DNA of 50,797 nt from a virus, in IMG/VR virus record IMGVR_UViG_3300032053_000118, positions 1-50,797 of that record, one strand, 5' to 3'. Positions 32,558 to 40,514 of this stretch are shown piece after piece. The notes beneath the pieces were generated by a model. The model saw only the letters and a program-made list of their open reading frames with translations. It did not search any database and was not told the origin of the DNA. Numbering within the stretch: position 1 is the stretch's first letter; every line of letters begins with the position of its first letter. The position numbers and the translations under genes were made by a program.

Positions 32558-32669
32558 GTTTTTCCATTACCTCAACTATTTTCTCACACAATTCTTTTAG
32601 ACTATCTTCGTCGTAATCAGTTTCTATATACAAAAGAGTCCAGAGTTTACCTAGTAGATCATTCTTCAA
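32526..32669 (-). CDS. Small hypothetical protein, TTG start (candidate)
   Basis: 47 codons from TTG at 32669 reading KNDLLGKLWTLLYIETDYDE, then a helix DSLKELCEKIVEVMEK and a Lys/Asn-rich end. It fills the otherwise empty ~100 nt between its neighbours and overlaps them by 11 and 32 nt, as usual in this operon. The TTG start and lack of a clear ribosome site keep confidence low. Confidence 0.42.
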   Translation of the reverse strand: MKNDLLGKLWTLLYIETDYDEDSLKELCEKIVEVMEKHDIEEKNKKN

Positions 32670-32850
32670 GAAGTAGATTGTCCAACTCTGAATATAGTTC
32701 TGCTTTTTTTAATTCTAGATTATAAATGTCAACAGCAATAAACGAAATTTCTTTTTGTATCTGTTTAATACGAACTTCTTTATTATTACCACAGCATTTA
32801 TATGTGCTAGTTCCAGATACTCCACAGATGTTACATTTTTCAGCACTCAT
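32659..32850 (-). CDS. Small zinc-knuckle coiled-coil protein
   Basis: 63 residues. N-terminal C-N-I-C-G and later K-C-C-G form a compact zinc site; residues ~30-63 are a coiled coil (IQKEISFIAVDIYNLELKKA). Overlaps the upstream gene by 4 nt. Role unknown. Confidence 0.55.
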   Translation of the reverse strand: MSAEKCNICGVSGTSTYKCCGNNKEVRIKQIQKEISFIAVDIYNLELKKAELYSELDNLLLEE

Positions 32851-33053
32851 TCGTAATTCCCTAAAGTTTCATCACTATAATCAAGTACTTCATTTTGTTT
32901 TAAAAAAGCATCGCTATCTTTTATTTGTATTTCTAAATCGTGCATTAAAACTTCATAGTCTACAAAATTTGAATGAGTATAAACCCTAAAATATAGTGCG
33001 CTACCGTCTTTTATTAGAGTACCTTTTAATCCATTTGCTGATATCTGTTTCAT
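32847..33053 (-). CDS. Hypothetical protein
   Basis: 68 residues from ATG 33053, chosen because GGGAGAAAGA precedes it and it makes an ATGA junction with the upstream gene. Contains beta strands (GTLIKDGSALYFRVYTHSN) and a helix (VLMHDLEIQIKDSDAFLKQ). No family recognised. Confidence 0.5.
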   Translation of the reverse strand: MKQISANGLKGTLIKDGSALYFRVYTHSNFVDYEVLMHDLEIQIKDSDAFLKQNEVLDYSDETLGNYE

Positions 33054-33274
33054 TCTTTCTCCCACTGATTACAACTAATTCCTGTATTAACAATCTCATT
33101 GAATTTTTGTTGATTGAACTTTCCATCTACAATTGCTCTATTGGGGGGAAGCATACCAACTTCCTCTAATGAACGAAGAATTTTTTCAGATACCTCTGTG
33201 ATATCGGGACTATTGATTGGATAATAATTATTCATAGTTGCAACAATAATTTCAACGACTTCGCTTCTTTTCAT
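33050..33274 (-). CDS. Hypothetical protein
   Basis: 74 residues from ATG 33274 (ATGA junction with the primase-helicase stop). Helical N terminus (RSEVVEIIVATMNNYYP) and a Pro/Asn-rich centre. Possibly a primase-helicase partner by position; nothing in the sequence proves this. Confidence 0.5.
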   Translation of the reverse strand: MKRSEVVEIIVATMNNYYPINSPDITEVSEKILRSLEEVGMLPPNRAIVDGKFNQQKFNEIVNTGISCNQWEKE

Positions 33275-35235
33275 CGCCAATCATCCTCACCTTTATCAGT
33301 AGTCTTATTCTTAGCATTTTCTTTGATCTTAAGAAGTCTTTCAAGTTCTTCTTCACCTTCTTCTCCAAGACCCCAGATTTCGCCTCGTTTACCTTCCCAA
33401 CCGAAGTTGAAAAGATCAAGCTCACCTAAGTCATTCTTAAGAATAGCAAGTTGAAGAAACTTGTCATTGTCTTTAAGTTCTGGAGTAAAGAAAGGTCTCC
33501 AGATAGAAATGATAGAACGGAAAGCTTGATACAAGTAAGAAGATCCTTTGATGCTTGTATAGTTTAGAATTGGAGTATCTGGTCCACCGCTCAATGAGAA
33601 CTTGTTCGGCTGAACTAGAGTGATCAAACAAATGTTAAGATCGTTGACTAAATCCTGTAGTTTACCAGCAACTTCTTTAGAAGCAGCAGTTTCATCTGAC
33701 TTATCGGCATTAACTCGTTCAAAGTAATCCACAGCAAGTAGCTTTACCTTGTTACCAGTTTGATCTTCGATTTTACCAATGTATTGTTTGATATCTTCAA
33801 CGGTAGGACAAGAACGATCGTAGAAGTACACATTCTTGTATTTATCTTTTACTAGTTGGAAGATTGGTCCAGCTTCGTTTTTCTTGATCTTTTCATATAG
33901 CTCTTTACGATTAAGGCCGGACAATCTATACAAGAGTTTCTCGTAAAGTCTGTTACGACGCATATCTAGAGAAGCAAATACAGAAATAACACCAGCGTTA
34001 GATGTATTCTCAAGGATCTTTAAGATCATTGCAGTCTTACCAGAAGACGGAGCACCGATCACACCAAGGTTCATACCAATCGTAAGAGGTAGAGCTTCAT
34101 CAAGTTCTGGAATACCAGTTAGAATTGTATTAGCATCAATGTTCTTTACGTAGTCAATGAACTCTTCTTGGATGTCTTCTAGTTGAACTACTGGAACATG
34201 ATCTCTATCTGTAGTATCAAGTCCCATTCTGTCGCAGTACTTTTTCAACCAAGGATTAGTAGCAGGGCTGTACTGTCCACCTTCCCATTTATCAGAGAAG
34301 ATAGAGTCTTCGATGATGTTCTTGTATAACTCTTCTTTGTTGAACTTGTCTTCGCCGTATCTGTTAGCCTGTTTTTCAATAGCACTTTTACAGATGTGGT
34401 AAGTAGTAGTCTTGTCGTATCCAAGTCCACGGCAAGTTGCTGCAATTACCATGAGAGCATTATGACGCTCACCGGATTCAAAGAAACCTTGGGCTAATGC
34501 CCACTTATATGGCTTCCAACCTTTTGGAGAAGACTTTGGATCGAAATCTGCTGTTGGCATTGCCATAGTCTCCTTTTTCTTCTCTTTAATCTTAAATAAA
34601 GACTCTGATAGTTTTACAGGACTAGCACTATGTTCATAGTCTTCTCTCGGAGTCTTTGCAAGTTCCTTGATCTGATCAATGGTCATTTCTTCTGCAATTT
34701 CTGCAAGATGAAGTGGTATTTTGTATAAGCCACTTTTTGGGTGTTTTGTATACTCAAGTCTAATAACACGTTGAGGATCTGAAACTACTGGATCAAATGT
34801 TGATAGGTCTTTAGCAAGAATTGCGGTAGCTTGCTTAAACTGTTCTGGGGTAATGTCACGGTCTAGTGGTAATACAACGTGAAATCCTTTGTTACCAGAC
34901 ATGTAGCAAGCAATATCATCTGGATTAACATCATACTCTGTCATAAGACGCTGACCAAGAGTTACAACGTCTTGTCTAGCCAACTCTAGATCTGAACTGT
35001 CAAAGTCAAATACAAGAGTGTTTGTAGTTACGTCTTTAATACCAGCAATCGAGCCGGTTTCTTCAACACGCTTTTTATGAGCATCATTGTAACTGTAAAT
35101 AGATGTGTAGTAGTCTTTGTTTGGATCAGTCTTAAACTCTTGGATCTGTTTCAAAGTCATTAGCTTTGGTTTACCAGTTAGAGTTTCTTTAAAGTTGAAG
35201 TATTTGTTTTTATTTTCCATCGTTACTTTTTCCAT
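33271..35235 (-). CDS. AEP-type primase fused to DnaB/RecA-like helicase
   Basis: 654 residues. The N-terminal archaeo-eukaryotic primase domain has VFDFDSSD (catalytic D77 and D79), SGNKGFHV (H119) and SDPQRVIRLEY (R156-R159) matching the DxD / SxH / R motifs. The C-terminal RecA-fold helicase carries Walker A GAPSSGKT (394-401) and Walker B LLAVDYFERV (D503). A linker with ERHNALMVIAATCRGLG joins them. The single protein should prime and unwind at the fork together with the split polymerase. AAGGG is 5-6 nt before ATG; the shorter start at residue 6 is possible. Confidence 0.88.
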   Translation of the reverse strand: MEKVTMENKNKYFNFKETLTGKPKLMTLKQIQEFKTDPNKDYYTSIYSYNDAHKKRVEETGSIAGIKDVTTNTLVFDFDSSDLELARQDVVTLGQRLMTEYDVNPDDIACYMSGNKGFHVVLPLDRDITPEQFKQATAILAKDLSTFDPVVSDPQRVIRLEYTKHPKSGLYKIPLHLAEIAEEMTIDQIKELAKTPREDYEHSASPVKLSESLFKIKEKKKETMAMPTADFDPKSSPKGWKPYKWALAQGFFESGERHNALMVIAATCRGLGYDKTTTYHICKSAIEKQANRYGEDKFNKEELYKNIIEDSIFSDKWEGGQYSPATNPWLKKYCDRMGLDTTDRDHVPVVQLEDIQEEFIDYVKNIDANTILTGIPELDEALPLTIGMNLGVIGAPSSGKTAMILKILENTSNAGVISVFASLDMRRNRLYEKLLYRLSGLNRKELYEKIKKNEAGPIFQLVKDKYKNVYFYDRSCPTVEDIKQYIGKIEDQTGNKVKLLAVDYFERVNADKSDETAASKEVAGKLQDLVNDLNICLITLVQPNKFSLSGGPDTPILNYTSIKGSSYLYQAFRSIISIWRPFFTPELKDNDKFLQLAILKNDLGELDLFNFGWEGKRGEIWGLGEEGEEELERLLKIKENAKNKTTDKGEDDWR

Positions 35236-35246
35236 GTTGTCCCTTT

Positions 35247-35615
35247 TTATCTGCCAATTTGTACTTCTATGAGATGAACTTTATCCCGGTCTTCCTTCAT
35301 CTCCAGTACTATCATAACACGTTCGTTAGATAATACAATAGTTTTTGCGTTGTCATTTACAGCAATTTCTACAAGCTTTAGTTCCTCTTTTTGCATTCTA
35401 GAAGCAGAAAGCTCGCGTCCAGTTTTTCTGTTGTATCGATCTTTTGGGCTTACTCTGGCAATACCTACATCATAGCTTACAACAGCCTTTGGATTTTCTC
35501 CTAATAGCTTCCAAATATCAATACGTAGATTTTCTTTGGTGGGAATTTCTACACATGCTGTAAATTCTTTTCTATGTCCTTTGTTATAGTCGCCGTGATA
35601 AAATTGTTTATTCAT
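35247..35615 (-). CDS. Hypothetical protein
   Basis: 122 residues, mixed alpha/beta, with basic segment RVSPKDRYNRKTGRELSASR and a C-terminal strand pair (VMIVLEMKEDRDKVHLIEVQ). First gene after the terminator at 35627-35676; AAGGACTTCAA precedes the ATG. No motif recognised; may be a replication accessory by position. Confidence 0.55.
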   Translation of the reverse strand: MNKQFYHGDYNKGHRKEFTACVEIPTKENLRIDIWKLLGENPKAVVSYDVGIARVSPKDRYNRKTGRELSASRMQKEELKLVEIAVNDNAKTIVLSNERVMIVLEMKEDRDKVHLIEVQIGR

Positions 35616-35626
35616 TTGAAGTCCTT

Positions 35627-35676
35627 AAAATAAAAAACCCACAATCAAATAGCGGAGGAACTATTTAACTGTGGGT
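35627..35676 (-). terminator. Rho-independent terminator
   Basis: On the minus strand ACCCACA ... TGTGGGT (35670-35676 with 35637-35643) plus inner AAATAG/CTATTT form a long stem around a CCTCC-containing loop, followed by TTTTTATTTT (35627-35636). Ends the recombination block 35703-37348. Confidence 0.85.
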
Positions 35677-35702
35677 CGAGGGATAGATGAGTTGTGGAGA
35701 GA

Positions 35703-35969
35703 TTATTTAGTAACGAGGATCAACTCACCTAATACAAAATCAGGCATCTTTTCAATACGTGCTCTAGCTTTTTCACCATTTTCTTCTGACATTCTACCAG
35801 CAGCTACAGCAGCATCTAGTGATTTCAGTTGGTAAGCCTTTGACTCAACTTGAACATATTCACCATGTTTAAGAGTAATGCTGTCCTTGTTTTGCAAGTC
35901 AACTTTGATATAATTTGATTTACTTGGGTCTTGTGATTTATACACACTACCAATTTTTTGTCTAGCCAT
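35703..35969 (-). CDS. Hypothetical protein
   Basis: 88 residues; beta-rich N-terminal half (NYIKVDLQNKDSITLKHGEYVQ) and a helix AAVAAGRMSEENGEKARARI, ending FVLGELILVTK. The last gene of the Erf block, just before a strong terminator. Small single-stranded-DNA-binding or OB-fold-like role is possible but not demonstrated. Confidence 0.55.
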   Translation of the reverse strand: MARQKIGSVYKSQDPSKSNYIKVDLQNKDSITLKHGEYVQVESKAYQLKSLDAAVAAGRMSEENGEKARARIEKMPDFVLGELILVTK

Positions 35970-36456
35970 TCGCGGTTTCTCCTTGTTCGAAACTTGTTTG
36001 TACAGATGCTAATACTGCTTCTGTAGTACTAGTATCTCCTGCTTCAGACGCTTTGTCAAGAGCAATCTTTTCATCCATTTGAGCAGCTTGTAAAATAATA
36101 AACTTAGCATCTAGTAATCTAGTACCAAGAGAAAATACAGACTCTACAGCTTCTGAACGGAAGATGATGTTCTCACGTTCTAAAGGCCATGAAATGAGAG
36201 CATCAAGTACTTCTTTAGCGTCCTTAGCCATTAAGCCTTGTACACGAGCTTGATACATTGGATATACCATACGGAAGAATTGACCAGCAACTACTTCAGG
36301 TGGTTGAGCTGAGATTGCGTCAATAGCATCCTGCTCTGCTTTTTTCATTAGCTCCGCTTCAATTTCAGCGGGACTACGCGTATCAAGTACTTCCTCTGGA
36401 GTAGAGGCATTCTCAATTTTTACAAGTTCTTCATTATCTAATGCTGCTTCTGTCAT
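35962..36456 (-). CDS. Hypothetical helical protein of the recombination block
   Basis: 164 residues, acidic, Ala/Glu-rich helices (AEIEAELMKKAEQDAIDAIS; QARVQGLMAKDAKEVLDALI). No catalytic motif. Co-transcribed with Erf; overlaps neighbours by 4 and 8 nt. Unknown function. Confidence 0.55.
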   Translation of the reverse strand: MTEAALDNEELVKIENASTPEEVLDTRSPAEIEAELMKKAEQDAIDAISAQPPEVVAGQFFRMVYPMYQARVQGLMAKDAKEVLDALISWPLERENIIFRSEAVESVFSLGTRLLDAKFIILQAAQMDEKIALDKASEAGDTSTTEAVLASVQTSFEQGETANG

Positions 36457-36710
36457 ACTTTTCCTTTTGCTTCAAAATAATATTTACCATCATTTACTTC
36501 ATCTTCAATCCAGCTCACTAAATCAAGACTGTGGGGTTCCTTAATCCCTAGAACCCTATTTAAGCGATAACGTCCGTGTTTATCCCATTCACAATCTTGT
36601 CCATCAACTTTACCAGAAAGCATGATGTGATCTTCATTGAAGTTTCTGTATTCTGCTACGCCGTTAATTTCAGCTAGTTGACCATCTCTGGTCACATACC
36701 TACTAAACAT
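36453..36710 (-). CDS. Hypothetical protein
   Basis: 85 residues from the ATG that overlaps the Erf stop (TAATG at 36710). Beta-rich (LAEINGVAEYRNFNEDHIML) with an acidic-aromatic C terminus (WIEDEVNDGKYYFEAKGKV). Unknown; likely a partner in the recombination block. Confidence 0.5.
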   Translation of the reverse strand: MFSRYVTRDGQLAEINGVAEYRNFNEDHIMLSGKVDGQDCEWDKHGRYRLNRVLGIKEPHSLDLVSWIEDEVNDGKYYFEAKGKV

Positions 36711-37348
36711 TAGTTCCAACCGTTCTCGTCAGTCGAGGTAGCCGCTGCTACTGGTTTTGGTGCAGCTTTGTTTCGAAAGCTAGACTTTTTAAGAGGTTCC
36801 ATTGTAGTAGTCGGTGCAGTCTCTGTTTTAGAGGGAGCCGGAATAGCGTCGAACTCCGCATTGACATTTGTAGTGGTAGGAGCTACAGCCTTTGCTGTAG
36901 GAGCTGCTGTGGTGGTTGCAGTAGGAGTTGGTCTAGCTTGTGACTTTGTGTCACGATCTGAAATGCTGTTCCCATCATCATCTTCACTTGGAATGAAAAG
37001 AAGAGCTTGCAATCCAAAACGTCTTGCGTAAGTTTGCGCAGCACCAAATGCTTGTGGATCATTTTGTTTTGCTGATACTACTTCTGTCTCTGAGGACATC
37101 CATTCCCCAGTTTCTCCATGAAATAAAGTAGTTGTAATAAAATTTTTACCATCTCGATTAGAAGATGGTTGTAACACGACAATTCCAGCTTCATTTAGAG
37201 GTTCTTTAACCACTTCCATTACGGTGGGAAGATCTGCATAGTTAGACTTAAAGAAAGGATTTTTATTCCCTTTTACTGCTGCACCCATTTGTTTTTGGGC
37301 TTGTAAAAGAGCTTTTGTTAAATTTTTAATTGATTCGCTAGTTTTCAT
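36710..37348 (-). CDS. erf: Erf-family single-strand annealing protein
   Basis: 212 residues. The N-terminal ~130 residues hold the Erf core: LLQAQKQMGAAVKGNKNPFF, YADLPTVMEVVKEPLNEAGI and DPQAFGAAQTYARRFGLQAL. A long Thr/Pro/Ala linker leads to a conserved-looking tail ENGWN. Erf/Redbeta-like proteins anneal complementary single strands for recombination and genome circularisation; the Cas4/RecB-like nuclease at 38475 could supply the ends. Strong promoter and AGGAG upstream. Confidence 0.88.
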   Translation of the reverse strand: MKTSESIKNLTKALLQAQKQMGAAVKGNKNPFFKSNYADLPTVMEVVKEPLNEAGIVVLQPSSNRDGKNFITTTLFHGETGEWMSSETEVVSAKQNDPQAFGAAQTYARRFGLQALLFIPSEDDDGNSISDRDTKSQARPTPTATTTAAPTAKAVAPTTTNVNAEFDAIPAPSKTETAPTTTMEPLKKSSFRNKAAPKPVAAATSTDENGWN

Positions 37349-37364
37349 GTTATCTCCTGTATGT

Positions 37365-37393
37365 AGTTTACTATGTGTTTAACTTTACGTCAA
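37365..37393 (-). promoter_or_regulatory. Sigma70-type promoter for the Erf block
   Basis: TTGACG (37388-37393), 17-nt spacer, TAAACT (37365-37370), followed by a short leader with AGGAG before the ATG at 37348. Confidence 0.75.
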
Positions 37394-37400
37394 GAACTAT

Positions 37401-37643
37401 TTAGTCATACATCATTTGTTCTACAGCTTGTTCCAATGAGTACTCAATTTCAAACGAGTCCTTATTCGACTCCATAATAGTGGCTGCTCCAACTTCAAGC
37501 TTATCGTTAAAAGATACACAAACTAGATGATACTGTCCGTCTTTTTGAATGACTGAGTATGCTCTCTTGTTGAACACTTTTGGTAAGGTAAGTTCTGTAA
37601 CTTCTTCTACATCAGGAATTTCTACTTGCGATTTCTTAGCCAT
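37401..37643 (-). CDS. Hypothetical protein
   Basis: 80 residues; a beta-rich centre (AYSVIQKDGQYHLVCVSF) between acidic ends (IEYSLEQAVEQMMYD). GGAAGG precedes the ATG. No family recognised. Confidence 0.55.
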   Translation of the reverse strand: MAKKSQVEIPDVEEVTELTLPKVFNKRAYSVIQKDGQYHLVCVSFNDKLEVGAATIMESNKDSFEIEYSLEQAVEQMMYD

Positions 37644-37824
37644 TTGAACCTTCCATTATCTGGTACGTAACAATACTACGAATTGGAATACGTAGTCCAT
37701 CTTTTGCTTTAACTACATGATTTCCATCATAAAACTGCATAACATCGTCGAAGGGTTTATCAACTGGGTTATGTTCTAACATTACATCTTGTCCATTACT
37801 AAGTGTCAATCTTACTTTTTCCAT
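37636..37824 (-). CDS. Hypothetical small protein, predicted leaderless
   Basis: 62 residues, beta-rich (KVRLTLSNGQDVMLEHNP; GLRIPIRSIVTYQIM). Same general size and strand pattern as the proteins at 38200 and 31950, perhaps distant paralogs. A promoter -10 lies 6 nt before its ATG. Confidence 0.5.
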   Translation of the reverse strand: MEKVRLTLSNGQDVMLEHNPVDKPFDDVMQFYDGNHVVKAKDGLRIPIRSIVTYQIMEGSNG

Positions 37825-37827
37825 ATA

Positions 37828-38031
37828 TTAATTGTCCTTCTTTTCTGAAACATTGTCAAGTAGTTTTTGTACTTCGTCAACAGTTTCTTTCACTGCACTG
37901 ATTTTCATCATGTTACTATACAAAACAGTGTTGTAAACAGTCTCCCCGTAACGATTGTCGATTGGCTCGATCCTATTTACTCCACCTTGTCCAAATCCAA
38001 AGATGCCTTCTGATAGTCTAATAAATTTCAT
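37828..38031 (-). CDS. Hypothetical small protein
   Basis: 67 residues; beta N terminus with GIFGFGQGGVNRIEP, helical C terminus with VDEVQKLLDNVSEKKDN. AGAGGA precedes the ATG. Function unknown. Confidence 0.5.
   Translation of the reverse strand: MKFIRLSEGIFGFGQGGVNRIEPIDNRYGETVYNTVLYSNMMKISAVKETVDEVQKLLDNVSEKKDN
37831..37859 (-). promoter_or_regulatory. Promoter candidate, leaderless
   Basis: TTGACA (37854-37859), 17-nt spacer, GACAAT (37831-37836), then TAATAT and the ATG at 37824. The -10 is weaker, but geometry is identical to 19799-19827 and 20625-20653. Confidence 0.45.
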
Positions 38032-38216
38032 TTTGATTCCTCTGGTAACTTCTTCTGTAGCTCTTTTACAAGCTGTACTGATAATGATACGTGTTTTTCT
38101 ATCTTTGTCAAGCTTCCTTTTGTAGAAGATTTACTAATAGCCTTTAAATCGCGCAACGTCTTTTGTTGAGCAAGTAATCCTTGAAGAATATCTTCTAGTT
38201 TATTCACTTTGTTCAT
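38028..38216 (-). CDS. Hypothetical small helical protein
   Basis: 62 residues, helical and basic (LEDILQGLLAQQKTLRDLKA; LSVQLVKELQKKLPEESK). Overlaps the upstream gene by 17 nt; a promoter -10 lies 8 nt before its ATG. No family recognised. Confidence 0.5.
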   Translation of the reverse strand: MNKVNKLEDILQGLLAQQKTLRDLKAISKSSTKGSLTKIEKHVSLSVQLVKELQKKLPEESK

Positions 38217-38478
38217 CTATTACAATTTTATATACACTAGTTTGTGTTGTCAACATGATATTATTACCGTCTTCTTTAATACTTTGAACTAGACTTGTTC
38301 TAATCCAACTGTGCAAGCTATGACAAGAAACATATGCTCCACCATTTAAATCTTCTAATACTTTAAAATATCCTTCTTCATATGTTCCAATTGGAAGATT
38401 ACTTTCAGAATTTAAAGAAATTTTTGTAATAGAACCTTTTAAATGATGTATTTTATCTTTTAATTCTTCTACTGTCAT
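38200..38478 (-). CDS. Hypothetical protein
   Basis: 92 residues; N-terminal helix (VEELKDKIHHLKG) then beta strands (GTYEEGYFKVLEDLNGGAYV; NIMLTTQTSVYKIVID). Overlaps the nuclease gene by 4 nt. Unknown. Confidence 0.5.
   Translation of the reverse strand: MTVEELKDKIHHLKGSITKISLNSESNLPIGTYEEGYFKVLEDLNGGAYVSCHSLHSWIRTSLVQSIKEDGNNIMLTTQTSVYKIVIDEQSE
38225..38253 (-). promoter_or_regulatory. Sigma70-type promoter
   Basis: TTGACA (38248-38253), 17-nt spacer, TAAAAT (38225-38230), 8 nt before the ATG at 38216; near-leaderless. Confidence 0.6.
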
Positions 38479-39587
38479 TTCTCAAATTCCTTTAATCCGT
38501 CCATCTTGCCCTTATAACAAAGGTCGATGTAATCACAAGGCGAGCCAAAACTATTTAAACAGCTACTCAAGTTTTTACTATACACATTATGCTTGATAGA
38601 CTGATTGATGTCAATGATGTTTTCAATGATGAGATCCTCAGTTGCTTGTGGGATTTCTTCTACTAGAAACTGTACATAGATATCTGGATCAAGCGTTTCG
38701 TTCCAAGCTCCGTTACAACGTACAAGCTTTTCTGCTGAGCCTTTCTTAGACTCAACCATTTGTAGAGTTTCTTGATCACAAGTCTTTGCTCTGCTACCAG
38801 AGCCATCATGATTACATACAGAACAAATCTTCGTCCTGTTTTTAATCACCGCTTTGTTTAATACAATGTATCCTGCAAGTCGAGTGTTGTACTTCTCACT
38901 CATTGCATGAGTATACAAGCTTAACTGTGGGCTATAAATAACGCTAGTTTCTTCGTCGTATTGTCTAGCAGATGTCTTCAAGTCCAAGATAACTGGTCGA
39001 TCGTATCCTTCAATATCAGCAATTAAATCGATGAATCCAATTACAGAATCACCTTCGTCGTTTTCTAGATTGATCTCTTCTTGAGTGCTATATACCTTCT
39101 TAATCTTTGGCATAACCTTTTTACGGAATGCCTTGATCATAAGATGTCCTTTTGTATGCATGCTCCACCAATATGCATGGTTTACAATAGACTTTTGTTC
39201 ATCAGAAAGCGCATCGAATCCTTCAGAATTTCTACGTTGGATAAGGTTCAACACCTCTTCTTTTGTAGACTCAATCTTGGACCAACCTTCATCAGATACA
39301 AGCTCTTCATCAAAATCAGTTTTAGCATATACAAGACTTGATAAAGTTGGGATGTATTCTTGATTACCATTTACGTACTGAAATCTCCAGTACTGGTCGA
39401 AGATCTGTTCTCCGGTTTGATCATCAACTTGTTCGAGAATAGCAGAGATACTTTTATCAAGAGCAGTTCCAAATAGAAGTGCCGCCTTACTTTTAGTGGT
39501 GCGGATACGATTTACGTAATGATTTTTCCAGCTTGTTGGGCATTGCTGCCAACGGGAAATGCTTGAGTGTGATAATCTATTAGGCAT
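38475..39587 (-). CDS. PD-(D/E)XK nuclease, RecB/Cas4-like
   Basis: 370 residues from ATG 39587 (AGGA upstream; the region before it belongs to the AAA+ stop). N-terminal LSHSSISRWQQCPTSWKNHY is the classic entry of RecB-family nucleases. Catalytic core: GFIDLIADIEGYDRPVILDLKTS with the Asp and D-x-K motif, then the Q motif in SVIYSPQLSLYTHAM. The N-terminal Cys plus three C-terminal Cys (CLNSFGSPCDYIDLC) suggest a Cas4-like iron-sulphur cluster; a second Cys group (CSVCNHDG) may bind zinc. Probable 5'-3' exonuclease partner of Erf. Confidence 0.85.
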   Translation of the reverse strand: MPNRLSHSSISRWQQCPTSWKNHYVNRIRTTKSKAALLFGTALDKSISAILEQVDDQTGEQIFDQYWRFQYVNGNQEYIPTLSSLVYAKTDFDEELVSDEGWSKIESTKEEVLNLIQRRNSEGFDALSDEQKSIVNHAYWWSMHTKGHLMIKAFRKKVMPKIKKVYSTQEEINLENDEGDSVIGFIDLIADIEGYDRPVILDLKTSARQYDEETSVIYSPQLSLYTHAMSEKYNTRLAGYIVLNKAVIKNRTKICSVCNHDGSGSRAKTCDQETLQMVESKKGSAEKLVRCNGAWNETLDPDIYVQFLVEEIPQATEDLIIENIIDINQSIKHNVYSKNLSSCLNSFGSPCDYIDLCYKGKMDGLKEFEK

Positions 39588-39594
39588 TTTATTC

Positions 39595-40470
39595 CTATCT
39601 GTATCCTTGAAGTGGACTGTCATCGTCTTCTAAATCATCAGACATACTGATTTCAGAGAAGTCTCTGGTTTTCTTAATTGTTGTCACAACATCGTCGATT
39701 TTTTGGTCGAAGATATATACAGATTGCACTACTTCTTTCAATTCGTCAACAGATAATCCATTAGTTTTTTCTACCCATTTATCAAGGTCTTTAAAGTCTT
39801 TTCCCATTTTAAGAGAGAAGTACTGGTTACGACATTGAGTGTTAGGGTATTTAACTTCAATGACTGAGGACATACGTCCCGGTCTGATCATACGCTTAGG
39901 GATTTTTTGTAGGTAGTTTGTAGTAGCCAAATACATAACATTCTGTTTTTGGATTTCTCCGTCTAGAAGATTAAGAAGGATAGACTCTCCATATTGTCTA
40001 ATGATAGTATCAAACTCTTCTAATACAACCATTGTAATTGTATCTGGTTGAAGATCATCTAATATGGAGTATGCTTTTGGAAGGAGCCTTGGATCTTGTG
40101 AAAAGAGCACTACTCCACCGTTTTTGATCACTTCTTGAATTACGCGGTTTACTAGTACTGTTTTACCTGTTCCCGGATTTCCATATAGAAGTGCGGAACG
40201 TTTATACAAAAAGCCTTTATCCTCAAACTTTGCACGAGTTTCAGGATGAAGGAATGTAGTCATTTCTTTTGTTAGTTTTTGATATTCTGGTGATGGTAAA
40301 TCGATGATCTTGTCATGATTATTGCTGAACTCTTCAAACCAAAATTCATTACTCATTCCATTAAAATGAGTAGTGTATACTCCGGGTTGTAGCTTTGTGT
40401 AAGCTCTAGCTTCGCTTTTAGTTGGTTCGAACTGTTTACCTGACTGTACTATTCCTTGAAAAGTTTTCAT
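39595..40470 (-). CDS. AAA+ ATPase, second paralog
   Basis: 291 residues from ATG 40470: GAGG lies 4-5 nt upstream and the promoter -10 is 16 nt upstream, so longer frames reaching TTG 40506 are excluded. Walker A GNPGTGKT (97-104), Walker B TMVVLEEFD with E151-E152 instead of D-E, sensor 1 LATTN (N185), Arg-containing RMIRPGRMSS. Similar in arrangement to the protein at 23808-24767. In a transcription unit with the RecB-like nuclease, so action on DNA ends or replisome is likely. Confidence 0.82.
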   Translation of the reverse strand: MKTFQGIVQSGKQFEPTKSEARAYTKLQPGVYTTHFNGMSNEFWFEEFSNNHDKIIDLPSPEYQKLTKEMTTFLHPETRAKFEDKGFLYKRSALLYGNPGTGKTVLVNRVIQEVIKNGGVVLFSQDPRLLPKAYSILDDLQPDTITMVVLEEFDTIIRQYGESILLNLLDGEIQKQNVMYLATTNYLQKIPKRMIRPGRMSSVIEVKYPNTQCRNQYFSLKMGKDFKDLDKWVEKTNGLSVDELKEVVQSVYIFDQKIDDVVTTIKKTRDFSEISMSDDLEDDDSPLQGYR

Positions 40471-40485
40471 AATTACCTCAACAAT

Positions 40486-40514
40486 AGAATAGCAGCAATT
40501 ATACAAATTGTCAA
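40486..40514 (-). promoter_or_regulatory. Sigma70-type promoter
   Basis: TTGACA (40509-40514), 17-nt spacer, TATTCT (40486-40491), 15-nt leader with GAGG before ATG 40470. Confidence 0.65.

Noticed and set aside
38593-38630. TTGACA-N17-CATAAT match inside the RecB-like nuclease gene
   Set aside because: It is in mid-gene with no start codon nearby downstream, so treated as chance.
40471-40506. Upstream TTG extension of the second AAA+ gene
   Set aside because: It overlaps the promoter -10 and spacer; ATG 40470 has a ribosome site.
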